Source: Odobenus rosmarus divergens (lineage: Eukaryota > Chordata > Mammalia > Carnivora > Odobenidae). Taken from it: a DNA stretch of 64,000 bases. The notes under the pieces were generated by a model, which ran no database searches, was not told the DNA's origin, and saw only the letters and a program-made list of their open reading frames with translations. Of this stretch, positions 11,961-23,720 are shown piece after piece. Every line of letters starts with the position of its first letter. The stretch's first letter is position 1. The position numbers and the translations under genes were made by a program. Where the stretch lies: contig NW_004450404.1 of assembly GCF_000321225.1 (NCBI RefSeq), positions 783,848 through 847,847 on the forward strand. The letters run 5' to 3'.

Positions 11961-12036
11961 GTGTGAAGGGCTTTTCCCCCCACTTTGGTCATTCAGCCCC
12001 AGTACAAAACTCTGCCTCTAGAGTATCATGGCATTT

Positions 12037-12227
12037 GAAAAATATATATTTATTTATTTGAGAGAGAGAGCACTCACGTGTGAGCGAACAGGAGCAGAGG
12101 GAGAGAGAGTCCTCAAATAGACACCCCACTGAATGTAGAGCAGGGCTCAGTCCCAGGACCCTGAGATCATGACCTGAACAGAAACCAAGAGTTGGATGGT
12201 TAACTGACTGAGCCACCCAGGCGCCCC
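12037..12227 (-). repeat. Carnivore tRNA-Lys SINE
   Basis: Flanked by the perfect duplication atcatggcattt at 12025-12036 and 12228-12239. Ends gactgagccacccaggcgcc on the plus strand. Confidence 0.93.
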
Positions 12228-12457
12228 ATCATGGCATTTTTGAAAAAAAAATAGCCTACATATAAAATGGAGGCTATCCCCTTCTGTGGGCTATCTACTT
12301 TCATGTGGAGAAGTAGCACTGATGTTGTATTATTACTGTTATTTTGCTTCTTTTGTGATATGCAACAGGGAAGAGAAGAATCATAGCTATCATTTATATT
12401 GCGTGCCTATTACATTCATTATTTCTATTTCTCTGCAAAACTCTTGGAGGAAGCTCT

Positions 12458-12653
12458 GGGGCACCTGGGTGGCTCAGCTGGTTAAATGTTCGACTTTTGG
12501 TTTCAGCTCAGGTCATGATCTCAGGGTCCTGAGATCGAACCCTATGTCGTGGTGCTCCACGTTCAGTGGGGTGTCTGTTTGTCCCTCTCCCTCCCCCCAC
12601 TTGTGTTCTCTCTCTCTCTCTGAAATAAATAAATAAAATCTTAAAAAAAAAAC
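12458..12653 (+). repeat. Carnivore tRNA-Lys SINE inserted in a MIR-like remnant
   Basis: The 17-nt duplication aactcttggaggaagct (12439-12455; one mismatch at 12654-12670) flanks it. Old MIR-type sequence (gatgaagaaactgagactta) continues to about 12785. Confidence 0.92.
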
Positions 12654-13662
12654 AACTCTTGGTGGAAGCTTTGATTAGTCTCCTTTTCTCGATGAAGAAA
12701 CTGAGACTTAGATTAAAGAACTGCCCGAAGTCATGTACTAGTTGACCTGGATTGGAACTGGCCTTGACAGATTCCAAAGTCCATGCTCTTTTTGATATGG
12801 TACCCTGACTTGTAAAATTGGAATTTATCCAAAAATAGAAATTAAACATTGCAATTTCATTCTCCTGAACTTCACTTTATACTTAAAATTTTATATTGAT
12901 GTACTTTGAATTAATAATCTATTGTGCTTTTTTTTTTTTTCCCATGGAGCACTTTGAGAACACGATGATATATTTTCTTTTATTTCTTCCCTTGAGACCA
13001 TTTAGAAATGCATTTATTCATTTTCCCTAAGTGCTGAGGAGCCTACAAAGGCTTTTGGCTTTGGAGTTGGATGCTTTAAGCTATGAAAAATGGAAATTTT
13101 CTCTAATGGAGATTGTTCTTTTAAAAAATATTTGTTCTTTATTTTCACTAGTTAGTAAACCAAATATTTCTTTAATTCCTGGAATAACATCTCGTTCATT
13201 TAGTTGTTTAAAAATCTAATGGTCAAGCCATTCACAGCTGCCTGAGAAATGCCCTCCTTCCACCCTAAGCCCCAGATCCCCCACCTCCTCTGTCCCAAAG
13301 TTAAGTCCTTTACAATGCTGTATATTAAATTTGGGACCTTCATGGAAAAACAATGAATGACATTGTTTCCTTTATCTTTGTTGTTCTTGGAAAACATTTC
13401 TGAAACTTTAGAGGGGCCCTTGCCATTCTTGTTATTGTTGGAGGATTCTCCTTTATAATTGCCATCAAGTAATCTTGGGATCGCCCTCATTTTCCTCCTC
13501 AGTGAAATGGGACATCAGAGAAGATGCTCTTTAAAATTCTCGCCACTCAAAAGTCTATCGGAATGCTCTCTAGCTGCAAGTGCATGTGGAGAGATGGGAG
13601 ACATTGATTTCTCCCTTCTACTTCTCTTGCTCGCTCCCTTAGCTGCTGTTACCCCATTAACA

Positions 13663-14064
13663 TTCTTTTTTTTTTTTAAGAGAGAGAGAGAGCACTGCTA
13701 GCAGGGTGGGGAATGGGAGAAAGGGCAGAGGGAGAGGGAGAGAGAATCTTAAAGAGGCTCCCCACCCAGTGTGGAGCCCGATGTAGGGCTCAATGCAGGG
13801 CTCTGTCTCACAGCCCTGAGATCATGACCTGAGCCAAAATCAAGAGTCAGTCGCGGGGTGCCTGGGTGGCTCAGTTGGTTAAGTGACTGCCTTCGGCTCA
13901 GGTCATGATCCTGGAGTCCCAGGATCGAGTCCCGCATCGGGGTCCCTGCTCAGCAGGGAGTCTGCTTCTCCCTCTGACCCTCCCCCCTCTCATGTACTCT
14001 CTCTCTCTCAAATAAAAAAAAAAAAAAAAAGTCAGTCGCTTGGACTGAGCCACTCAGGTGCCCC
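13663..14064 (-). repeat. Carnivore SINE interrupted by a second SINE
   Basis: The outer element reads on the minus strand (13663-13854, resuming 14040-14064 with tggactgagccactcaggtg). The inner copy is listed separately. Confidence 0.9.
13855..14030 (+). repeat. Nested carnivore SINE
   Basis: Starts ggggtgcctgggtggctcag and ends in poly-A. It sits between two copies of gtcagtcgc (13846-13854 and 14031-14039), which belong to the outer SINE, so it is the younger insertion. Confidence 0.94.
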
Positions 14065-14164
14065 ACCCTGTTAACATTCTAACATGCTCAAGTGTCTTTC
14101 CTCTTTTTTCCTTTTCTTTTGGTTTGGATACATTTTTTTCCTCATGCCATTCTGCTTTGCTTTA

Positions 14165-14500
14165 CCCCCAACTTCTTATTTTTAAAAATGGCAAACCTAC
14201 AGAGAAAAGATGAAAGAGGAATACAGCGAACACCCACATCCTCTTCGCCGAGATTCACCACTTTGTTAACATTTTACCATTTTCTTTCTCCCTCTCTCCT
14301 TCTCTATCTCCCTCTCCGTTTGAAAGTAAGTTGTAGACAGTATGATATTAACCTCCATATACTTCAGCATGAGTGTCCTAAAAAGAGGGATATTCTTTTA
14401 TATAACTATAATACTGTATCACTCTGAAAAAAATTTAGCATTGGTGGATTAATATTGCCTAACATAGAGTTCATATTCAGAATTTTCCTGTTGTCCAAAA
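14165..14500 (-). repeat. Old LINE 3'-end remnant
   Basis: Contains caccactttgttaacatttt and gtagacagtatgatattaac, antisense L1M-type 3' sequence. Family not certain. Confidence 0.45.
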
Positions 14501-15044
14501 CGGCCCTTTGTAACTGTTTTTTCCTTGCCTTTGGAAGAAAGCCTTCCCTTGCCGTCTTCTTGCCTCCAGTTACTCTCCTCCCTCTCAGAGCTTGCTCCTG
14601 AAAGGGACGTTCACACTGCCGTCTCCTACTTTCTCTGTTCCATCCCGTGGAAAATGATTTTGACGAGTTCTTGAATGACCTTGAAGTCCGGTGGACCATT
14701 TTCAGTTCTTATTTGGCTTGGCTTCCTGGTAGTACTTGGCACTCTGCACACACCCCTCTTAAAACACGCATGGCCCTTGGCTTCAGTGACAGCACATTCT
14801 CCTGGTTTCCCTTGTGTCCCTGAACTGTTCATAGGGCTCCGCTTTCTCCCAAGTTCTAAATATTAGGATTCCTCTGGGTTCCTCTTGGTCCTTTTATTTT
14901 GTCACTCGAATGCTCTCCTTGGGTGACTTTACTCTCGCGGCTTTAATTATCATCCATATATCAAAACAGCCAAATCTTTATTTTTGGCCCATATCACATA
15001 TTATATCCCTGGTTTGTTGGCATCCATTGAGAATCATTTTCTTT

Positions 15045-15165
15045 TCTTTTTTTAATTCCACTATAATTAACGTACAGTGTTATATTAGTTTCAGGTGTAC
15101 AATATATGGTGATTCAACAATTCTATATACTACTCAGTGCTCATCACAGTAAGAGTACTCTTAGG
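15045..15165 (-). repeat. Carnivore L1 3' UTR fragment
   Basis: ttatattagtttcaggtgta, then tggtgattcaacaattctat and agtgctcatcacagt are the antisense L1 3' UTR; heavily truncated. Confidence 0.7.
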
Positions 15166-15173
15166 GAATCATT

Positions 15174-15373
15174 ATATTTTATCTTATTTTTTAAAAGATT
15201 TTATTTATTTTAGAGAGCGAGCAAGGGAAGGGGGGTAGCAGAGGGAGACGGACAAGCAGACCCTGTGCTGAGCACAGAGCCCGATGTGGGGCTCAATCCC
15301 ACGACCCTGAGATCATGACCTGAGCCAAAATCGAGAGTCAGATGACCAATTGACTGAGCCACCCAGGTGCCCC
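15174..15373 (-). repeat. Carnivore tRNA-Lys SINE
   Basis: Flanked by ggaatcatt at 15165-15173 and 15375-15383. Ends ctgagccacccaggtgcccc. Confidence 0.92.
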
Positions 15374-15403
15374 AGGAATCATTTTAAATGAGTACTTTTC
15401 TTT

Positions 15404-15519
15404 TTTTAAAAATTATTTTTTTATTTAAGTAATCTCTCTAGCCAATGTGGAGCTCGAACCTTGTGACCCTGAGATCAGAAGTCCCATGCTCCTCTGCCTG
15501 AGCCATCCAGGCGCCCCAA
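15404..15519 (-). repeat. Short-body carnivore SINE
   Basis: Flanked by the perfect 14-nt duplication gagtacttttcttt (15390-15403 and 15520-15533). Body contains agtaatctctctagccaatg and ends gagccatccaggcgcccc. Confidence 0.92.
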
Positions 15520-16868
15520 GAGTACTTTTCTTTGTAAAAGGAGACCACTTTCTTCATCTGAAATTATGATCCCTCTCAACAATAATTTTTAGTTAGTCAT
15601 TCACTTTTTGACATGATAATGTGTTGGCCTTGAGGTTTATATAGGACTGATCCTACAAACACAGCTGTTGCCTGTATGAAACACACCCAAAAAAGGAAAC
15701 ATCCTTTTTATTCTTTATACCCATTAAATGCATCTTCATATTTTTCTTTATTTACTGTGTGGCTAATCCACTTCTGCTTTAGAAATGTTCAGTATTCTGA
15801 GACTCTGCCATGGACTGTTTAGATATCCATTCTAGAATCATGAGCCTTTAGGGGGTAGAAAGTATTGCTGACAGAATATGAAGTCCCCCCCCCCATTTAA
15901 ATGCTCTTTGCCAGCTTCCAGCCTTGACTAGACAATTCACAAAGAAGCCAGCTTTTAGTTGGATCCTGTTAATTGTTAGAAAATCCTGTTCCAAAGAGAC
16001 ATATTTCAACCAAGTGTAAGAAAGGGCATTACCTCAGCCGCAATTGCCAGTTATTTCCCGTAATCATAAAACTTTTCTCATATGATTATGGCTTTATATG
16101 GCATTATCTTTTTTAGCAGCTGCAAAAGACAAAATTTAATGCTGATCGTATCTGACCTTGGGTGAATGTGGCAGTAGAACTCAGATTAGTAATTAATAAC
16201 AAGGGAGACATAAAACAGAATTGCAGTCAAGACATTTAATTTTTTTAATTCTGAGTGGGGATTAAAGGTCATTATTGAATTGTTGAATAGAACATATTTC
16301 CTATGAGAAAATATTTTAATAATTTAAAATGCTAGTAGTACTTTTACACAGCTAAATTTCTTACATACTTAAAAATACAATAGTTTTTAAAAATTGAGAT
16401 CTTCATGAGAATGATTCTTTTAGGAAATTGGCAGAAATTCGTAAGGCAGAGAGGTCACAGTTACTTGTAAACTGTTGTTTTCCTGATTTGGCTTATTAGT
16501 TTGGTATTGTATAGATAAAGCTTCATATTTTCCTAAACTATGGTGTAGCGAAGGATTTCAATTCTTATGGAAACTTCCATAAGATGGGCTTTATGGAGTC
16601 TTTGTGTTGTTCCATTGCCCTGTTGAATAAAAGAAGGCTTTAAACGGGGGCATTTAAAAATCTGAATCCTAACAAATGTAGAGAGAAAGAGTTAGAAAAT
16701 CGCTCTTTTGCAACCACCATCGAAAGAATTGATTTGGGCAAAAATTATCCATGGATGTTTTGGAGAACAGAATATATACACGGTCCTAAAGCATGTTCCT
16801 GCAAATTGTTTATTAATTATAAAGAGGAAGCAAATACGTCTACAGTAGCGAATTCTAGGTAGACAGTA

Positions 16869-17275
16869 TGAGGTGACCTGATCGGGTGGAGGCCGGGGGC
16901 ATGGGTGGTGGAAGAATTCACCGAAGCAGAACAAAGGAGATAAGAGGTTTATTCGCTACGGGACAAGGGGGCGGTGTGGGCGGGACTGAAGAGGAGAGAC
17001 TGTCTGCCAGGAGGCAGTAATGAGGGGCTGTAGTAAGCAGGGGGGTGGGGGGGAAGGTGAGGAGATATGGGAACATATGGAATTTTCCTTTTTTGGTATC
17101 TGTACCTGATTGTAAGTAGCCCATTGGTCAGCGAGGGCCTACAGTTATTTTGAGGTGGGTCGCCTAATGAGCCAGTTTGCATTCATCCCGGTCGTCGCTT
17201 GTGGGCCCTTTTAACCTTACTCAGGTTCCCATTGCTCAAGCCTGCTGCCCAAAAGCAACTCTACAGATACCACCT
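16869..17275 (-). mobile_element. Probable ERV1-type solo LTR, minus strand
   Basis: On the minus strand an AATAAACCTC polyadenylation motif is followed by ttctgcttcggtgaattctt, the usual R-U5 style of gammaretrovirus-like LTRs. The region is GC-richer than its surroundings. No flanking internal retroviral genes and no certain target duplication were found; ends are approximate. Confidence 0.45.
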
Positions 17276-17659
17276 TAACCAAATAATCTAAGTTCATATC
17301 AGCAATAATGAGACATGAACATCACGTGCTGCCCGTTGTAATGCACTTGAGAAAGACGCATCACTTATCCCTGCCAAAATATATAACCTGAATCTAATCA
17401 CGAGGAAGTAGCAGACAGATCCAATTTGAGGGATATTTTGAATAACTAGCCTGTACTCTTCAAAAATTTCAGTGTAGTTAAAGAGAAAGAAAGGCTAAGG
17501 AATTGTTCTAGAATAAAGGAGACTGAAGAAATGATGTTATTATGCGTGGAAAGAGAGAGAGAGCAAGAGAGAGTAGGAGAATGAATATGTGACAAAATAT
17601 TAACAACCGTGCTCTTCTTACTTTTCCCCGTATGTTTGAAAATGTTTCAAAATTAAAGG

Positions 17660-18110
17660 TTAAGAATATCCCAGTCCTGTACAACCTGAGCTCCGTTTGC
17701 CAAGTCTGCAGTGGCTGCAGCCTAGGATTCTGCCCTTTGGGAGTGCCATTTATTAGCTCTTCCTTGTTTTTGCCTTCTTCCACCTTCCCCATCTATCGCA
17801 GACTCTGTGTACCACGTCCTGGCATCGTCTTGAGCAGCTTCACTGGAGCCATGAACAACTGCAAATGCGCTGGTGTCTCAGTTCCTTGACCTGCTAAGCC
17901 CCAGCATCCCCTTACTCACTCTACTTGAGCTACTCGCTCCCATTTCCTGGCCCCTGTGGCCACCCGGATCAGCTCTGCCTCTGCAGTCTTTATGATTATT
18001 TTCCCATTTTCTGATCTCTCGATCTTCATTGAAACCTCTGGACCTTAGCCCCTTCTCATGTGTGTCTGTCTCCCCATCCATCTCTCCCCGCCTAGTGGCT
18101 ATCACTTGAG
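17660..18110. other. GC-richer low-complexity intronic stretch
   Basis: Contains many short C/T-rich words (cccagcatccccttactcac, tctccccatccatctctccc). It may be an old L2 internal fragment. No splice-bounded open frame links it to PPEF1. Confidence 0.3.
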
Positions 18111-18479
18111 TCAGTTAAGAGATCATACACAGTAATCATACTTTAGGCAATTTAAAAGAGAAGTAATGGGTGAAGTGTTTAATGTTCCTAGACCACTTGC
18201 TAGCAAACTGCTACAATTCCTTGATGGGAAAGCCAAGGATATTACTGACTTGGCTTGGATTTTTCTACAGGAACGATTCATATTGTTTTTTTTTTTTTTT
18301 TTTTTTTGAGTAGCCTTTAGAATTTGTCCTCTTTGTCAAGAAGCTTCTGATTTGAGTGTTCACAGGTACATGTCCTATTTTGTCCTTGCATGGTTGCTTT
18401 CAGCTTTGCTATGTGCAATAATAGGTAGGCTGCAGCTGTGGCCTTAAAAAAATAGCATGATAAATTAGAATATTTTATA

Positions 18480-18625
18480 ACTGGAGAGAATCGTAGAGAT
18501 CACATAATTCCAAGTTTTAATTGTTCACATGGGATACTGAGGACCAGAGAGGTTAAACAATCTGCCCAAGGTTACACGGTTGGCACCTGGTTGAGTCAGA
18601 ACCAAAATGGAAGTCTCTAGATTAC
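18480..18625 (-). repeat. MIR-like remnant
   Basis: tgaggaccagagaggttaaa followed by caatctgcccaaggttacac is a standard antisense MIR core. Confidence 0.6.
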
Positions 18626-18887
18626 AAATTCAAAACTTATTTTTATTATCCCATGGGGATGGGTTGCTGGGTGGGTGAGTACATGAGTAAATAAAAAGTC
18701 AGAGAAATGACCTCTAATTCTTGCGCCTCTCTGACTGGAACACCAGAGGTTTCCAAGAATGATCAACTTAGGACCTCTTGTCATTTAGGGAAAGTGATAG
18801 TTTTGTTTAGGAGGTCTATCAGTGTTTGGAGACTGGGCCTCATGCTTTCCTTTCATTTCCCTCTTGTTTAAGAAAAATGCTTTGCAG

Positions 18888-19093
18888 GGGCACCTGGGTG
18901 GCTCAGTCGGTTAAGAATCCAACTCTTGGTTCAGGCTCAGGTCATGATCTCAGGGTTGGAGATCGAGCCCCACATTGGGCTCCGCGCTCAACACAGAGTC
19001 TGCTTGAGATTCTCTCCCTTTTCCTTGGCCCCTCCAGCTGCTCTCTCTCTCTCAAATAAATAAATAAATAAGTAAATAAAATCTTAAAGAAAA
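18888..19093 (+). repeat. Carnivore tRNA-Lys SINE
   Basis: The 17-nt duplication agaaaaatgctttgcag (18871-18887; one mismatch at 19094-19110) flanks it. Tail of repeated aaat units and aaaatctt. Confidence 0.93.
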
Positions 19094-19791
19094 AGAAAAA
19101 TGCTTTCCAGGGACAAGAATGCTGCATTGCGCCCTTGCTGTGCAGGGATGCCACAGTTTGTGGATGAGCGAGTCTCATAGGGTTCTTTTCTTGCTTGCTG
19201 CCTAAGAAGCAGGCTTTGTGACCATCTCATGTCCACTGGGCATGTGCTTTGAGCTGTTTTTCCAGTGAAGTTCAAGTTTCACTGTGCCAGTCACACACTC
19301 TAGCAGGTGGCAGATATAGAAGAGCTGTAAACAAAAATAGCAAGGAAAACTGTGGTCCCAGAGCTGAGCCAGACTCTATTCTCATCATGCTTTGAAGAGC
19401 TGAGGTAATAGATGTTTTTCTCCCTTGTTTAAAGCCTTTTGCTACTACAGGGTTCATACTCTTTCCAGTTCATTTGAATTCATTTTAATGAATTCTATCA
19501 TACTTGTGTCTCTCTTTCTTCCTGACTGGATAGCAGGCCCCTTAAAGTTACATGAAATATTTGTTCATCCTGATGCCTCCTCAGGAGGCCTCTGCCAGCA
19601 GAATTCCAAGAGCAGAAAGTCTTTAAATGCCTTATCGTTCTGAATATAAGCTTCTTATTTAAAGAAATGTCAAATAAACTCCTATTTAAAAAACAAACCA
19701 AACCTAAGACTCCACCTGTCAGCATAAAGAGAAACACAAGACAGAAAGTCTTAACTAAAGAGCAATTTCATTCATTCAACAAATACTTATT

Positions 19792-20498
19792 TTTTTATGT
19801 TATGTTAATCACCATATGTTACATCATTAGTTTTTGATGTAGTGTTCCATGATTCATTGTTTGTGTATAACACCCACTGCTCCATGCAGTACGTGCCCTC
19901 TTTAATACCCATCACCAGGCTAACCCATCCCCCCACCCCCCCTCCCCTCTAGAACCCTCAGTTTGTTTCTCAGAGTCTATAGACTCTCATTGTTCATCTC
20001 CCCCTCCGATTTCCCCCCTTTCATTCTTCCCTTCCTGCTATCTTCTTCTTCTTCTTCTTTTTTTTTTTTTAACATATAACGTATTATTTGTTTCAGAGGT
20101 ACAGGTCTGTGATTCAACAGTCTTACACAATTCACAGCGCTCACCATAGCACATACCCTCCCCAATGTCTATCACCCAGCCACCCCATCCCTCCCACCTC
20201 CCACCACTCCAGCAACCCTCAGTTTGTTTCCTGAGATTAAGAATTCCTCATATCAGTGAGGTCATATGATACATGTCTTTCTCTGATTGACTTATTTCGC
20301 TCAGCATAATACCCTCCAGTTCCATCCACGTCATTGCGAATGGCAAGATTTCATTCCTTTTGATGGCTGCATAATATTCCATTGTATATATATATATATA
20401 TACCACATCTTCTTTATCCATTCATCTGTCGATGGACATCTTGGCTCTTTCCATAGTTGGCTGTTGTGGACATTGCTGCTATAAACATCAGGGTGCAC
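19792..20498 (-). mobile_element. Young carnivore L1, 5'-truncated, minus strand
   Basis: Antisense L1 3' UTR: atgttaatcaccatatgtta, then agtgttccatgattcattgt, and later text typical of the L1 3' end (ataatattccattgtatata) with a (TA)n run at 20385-20402. It splits an L2-like sequence. A probable imperfect target repeat is atacttatt (19783-19791) and atacctatt (20499-20507). No ORF2 is retained. Confidence 0.85.
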
Positions 20499-20504
20499 AT
20501 ACCT

Positions 20505-21345
20505 ATTGAGCATCTACTATGTTCTGGGGACTATTCCAGACTCAGGGCATATAGCAGCTAACCCAATGGACTAAAATCCCAGCCCTTACAGAGATTACAT
20601 CCTGGTGGAAGGAGACAGATAATGACAAATGAGTAAAATATATGCTATATCAGATAGTGTTAAGTGCTGTGGTGAGGAAATGAGATAGGCAATGCGGGCC
20701 AGGGGGCCATTTTGAAAAGGGTGGTCAGGAAAGGCCTCACTGAGAAGGTGACGTTTGAGCCAAGACTATGCTCTCTGAGGGAGTGAGGCCTATGGATCCT
20801 GGTTGGCACGGTTCTTCTCTCTCCTTACTCTTGGATTCGGAGATGGTGTGGGTTTTTCCACAGTAGTTTGTGAAATTTTTAATAAACTGTTATGTGTAAT
20901 TAAGAATCTGGCAGGGAGGGGGCACTAGAAATTGTTAGCTGGGAGAGAGACAATCATTATCTGTTATTCCCCCCTTTTTAAAAAAAAGCATCTACTGTTT
21001 ATTGAGTGCTTCCTATGTGCCAGGCAATGTGCTAAGCATTTTATATTAATCAATTAATATATTATGAATACCTGTATCAACACATTACTAATACATTATT
21101 ATACATTGCTAATACATCATTATTAGAACAGCCCTAGAAGGTATTTGTTCATTTGTTCAACAAATATCCATTGCCAGGCCTTACCCTAGGTGCTTGCGGA
21201 TACGGCAGTGAACAAAATAAAGTCCCTATTCTCATGTAGCTTAGCTAATAGGGGGAGATAGACAATAAACACATAAACATACGACTATATAGAATATCAG
21301 ATGGTAAAACGTGCTATGGAGAACAATAGAACAGGTGAAGAGCAT
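20505..21345 (+). repeat. L2-like remnants
   Basis: Two L2-type blocks: gagcatctactatgttctgg through gaaaggcctcactgagaagg, and attgagtgcttcctatgtgc through ataaagtccctattctcatg. Confidence 0.6.
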
Positions 21346-21439
21346 AGGGATTGTGAGGTAGGGAAGGTGTGGGAGGGAGGGCATTCTATTCTACATATTG
21401 TCTCATTTTTTATGGCTGATTCCAAATGCCACACTGGGT

Positions 21440-21680
21440 TGTACAGCATAATGGTTATAAGCCCAGTTTCTGGAATGACAGAGATCCGGATTTGACTCTG
21501 TATTCTCCCACTGACAAGTGATGTGACCCCCGAACAAGTTATTTCTGAGCCTCAGTTTCCTTATCTGTAAAATAAGGATAATGACATTTCCTAGGATTGT
21601 TGGGAGGATTAAATCAGATCAAATTAAAGGATCCACATAAAGCACCGCCTGGCACAAAACAGATGCTCTGAACTTATTAT
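21440..21680 (+). repeat. MIR element
   Basis: A well-preserved MIR: agcataatggttataagccc, agcctcagtttccttatctg, taaaataaggataatgaca and gcaccgcctggcacaaaaca in the expected order. Confidence 0.8.
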
Positions 21681-22475
21681 TTGCCTTCTTCATTGACCTC
21701 CTACATGGATATTCGTTCCATGTAAAATACCTGACAATGGCTGTCACCATAGAAAAGAAGCCATTAAAAAACAAAACCCCCCCCCAAAAACCCCCAGCTT
21801 GGCAATAGAGAATCCACCTGTGCTGGGTACAGGAAATTGGCCAGGTAACTTGTTAAACCTATGCTGTTGCTTCCTTCTAGAAACAAAAATAGAAGGCCCT
21901 TGGGACACATATGGCAATAGCTTTTATTTTTGTTTTTTTTTTTCCTGCATGGAATTAATGTGACAGGGAAGACAAGCCCTGTTATGTGATGAAGCAGCAG
22001 GACCAGAAGCAGATCTAAGCTGTCCAACAAGTTCAGAACTGGATGACACAGATCTTCAACTCTACAGGCAGGGTTGGGGGTTATGGAGCCAGCAACCCCT
22101 CGGGTAGGGTCTATCCTATCTGGGCTCTACCCTTTGCCATTTTGCAGGTTTCTGCTCCAGAGGAGAGTCCTCAGCTGGCTAGAGTGGCTGTGTGTGTGTG
22201 TTTGGGGCGGGGTGGGGGCTTCTTAGGAATCAGGTGAGGTTTTAGAGGTCTGATGTTGGTACACCCAACCCTGCCCTGCTGGTCTCCTTCCCTGCGCTGG
22301 AGGGGTTGCTGGAGGAACTGTGGGCCGAAGGAGCAGGAGCAGGATGTGGATCAAAGTCTATTTTGTCAGCTGCTGCTGAAGTACTCAAAATCCCGATGTA
22401 CAATTCTGATAAGGGCCTGAGCTGGAGCATCCAGGAAGGTGGACGCTTGAGGCCTAACCTGAGCCTGTTCTTCCC

Positions 22476-22500
22476 GCCTGATGAGACTGGCTCATCAGGC
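22476..22500. other. Perfect 10-bp inverted repeat, 5-nt loop
   Basis: gcctgatgag, loop actgg, ctcatcaggc. It lies in unique intron 1 sequence and has no following T-run. No function assigned. Confidence 0.6.
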
Positions 22501-22862
22501 AGGGTCTAGTCAGGAGGCAGAAACCATAGAGGGATGTGACGAGAGAAGTGAAAGGAAAGAGCTGTTAAGTGGGTATCAGATCATTCCTAGGTAATGGAAA
22601 CGTCTCTGAAGGAGCTCTAAGGCCTATGGAGGTACGACAGTTACCATCTCTAGGGCTGAGAGAACAAAGGGGAGAGATTGGAATTATTGCAATCTAGAAA
22701 CTTGGAGGAGGGTTCCTGCAGAATTGAAATTCAGACCTTTGACAATGGGGACTGCCCACCTGGTGCTGGTGTCTCTGAGGGGCAGCCCTGAGGCTGGTTG
22801 TGCAAGTGCTGCATAATGCAGACTGGATCCAGTTGCTGCTACGAGGAGAAACTCGTGTGACT

Positions 22863-22894
22863 GGGGGGGGGGGGGGGGGGGGGTTGGGGGGGGG
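22863..22894 (+). repeat. G-tract (21 G, TT, 9 G)
   Basis: An interrupted homopolymer in intron 1 with strong G-quadruplex potential in the sense RNA. Its length is likely polymorphic and hard to sequence. Confidence 0.9.
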
Positions 22895-23574
22895 AGCCAT
22901 TGCTAGACGACACTAAGAGGAACAGGAAGCAGACAAGAAGGAGTGTGTCTCTCATCCCTCCTCCAGCCTCACCATCTCCCTCTACCGCCCCCTTTGGCAG
23001 AGCCAAGCAGGTAGTTCCCCCCCCATCCCCCGGGGGCTGATCAGCAATGTGGCCTGCAGAGCCCTAGTTTCAGCATCGGGTGAGCAGATTAGAGAAGTGT
23101 GGGGTGACAGCTGACACGTGATAGCTTAGTAAGTGGCATTCATGCCACGGTAAACTCCGGTGAGGAATGCAAGCATCAACTGGCATGATGGCTTTCTGAG
23201 CCAGGAAGGGAGTAGGGGATGGCTCAGCTTACTGCCTTTGGAGCAGAAAAGGAAATGCAAGAGCCAGGGAACTGAGCATGGCCGTCTGCCTTCCACACCT
23301 ACTAGTGAAATACAGCCCGCGAAAGTACTGTGTGCTTATCAGATAAAATAGCAACTCCTCCCCTGGGGAGTGGGGCGGGATCCCGGCAAGGGACTGGACT
23401 GAAGAAGGTAGAGATAGGACAGGGGGCTTCCATCACCTATTTCCCCTCACGGGGGAGGAGTAGAAGCAGTAGTATAGGTATCGTGTGTAGCTTGGTACTG
23501 GGCACGTAGTAGGCATTCCATAAACGGTGGCTCTTATTCAAAGGAAGGAAAGGTACACATAGATTAAGGAAAGA

Positions 23575-23720
23575 AGTAACTGGCTATAGTGGAGAGAGCC
23601 CAGAGTTTGGACTCAGAAGACCTGAGTCCATACTAGGTAAGTGACTTGGAGCAAGATACTTGCCTCTCTGAACCTGAAGTTTCCTTATGTGTAACATAGA
23701 GATGATACTTGTGGGGGCTA
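23575..23720 (+). repeat. MIR-like remnant
   Basis: cccagagtttggactcagaa, gacctgagtccatactagg, then a gtgacttggagcaagatac block: MIR order on the plus strand. Confidence 0.65.
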
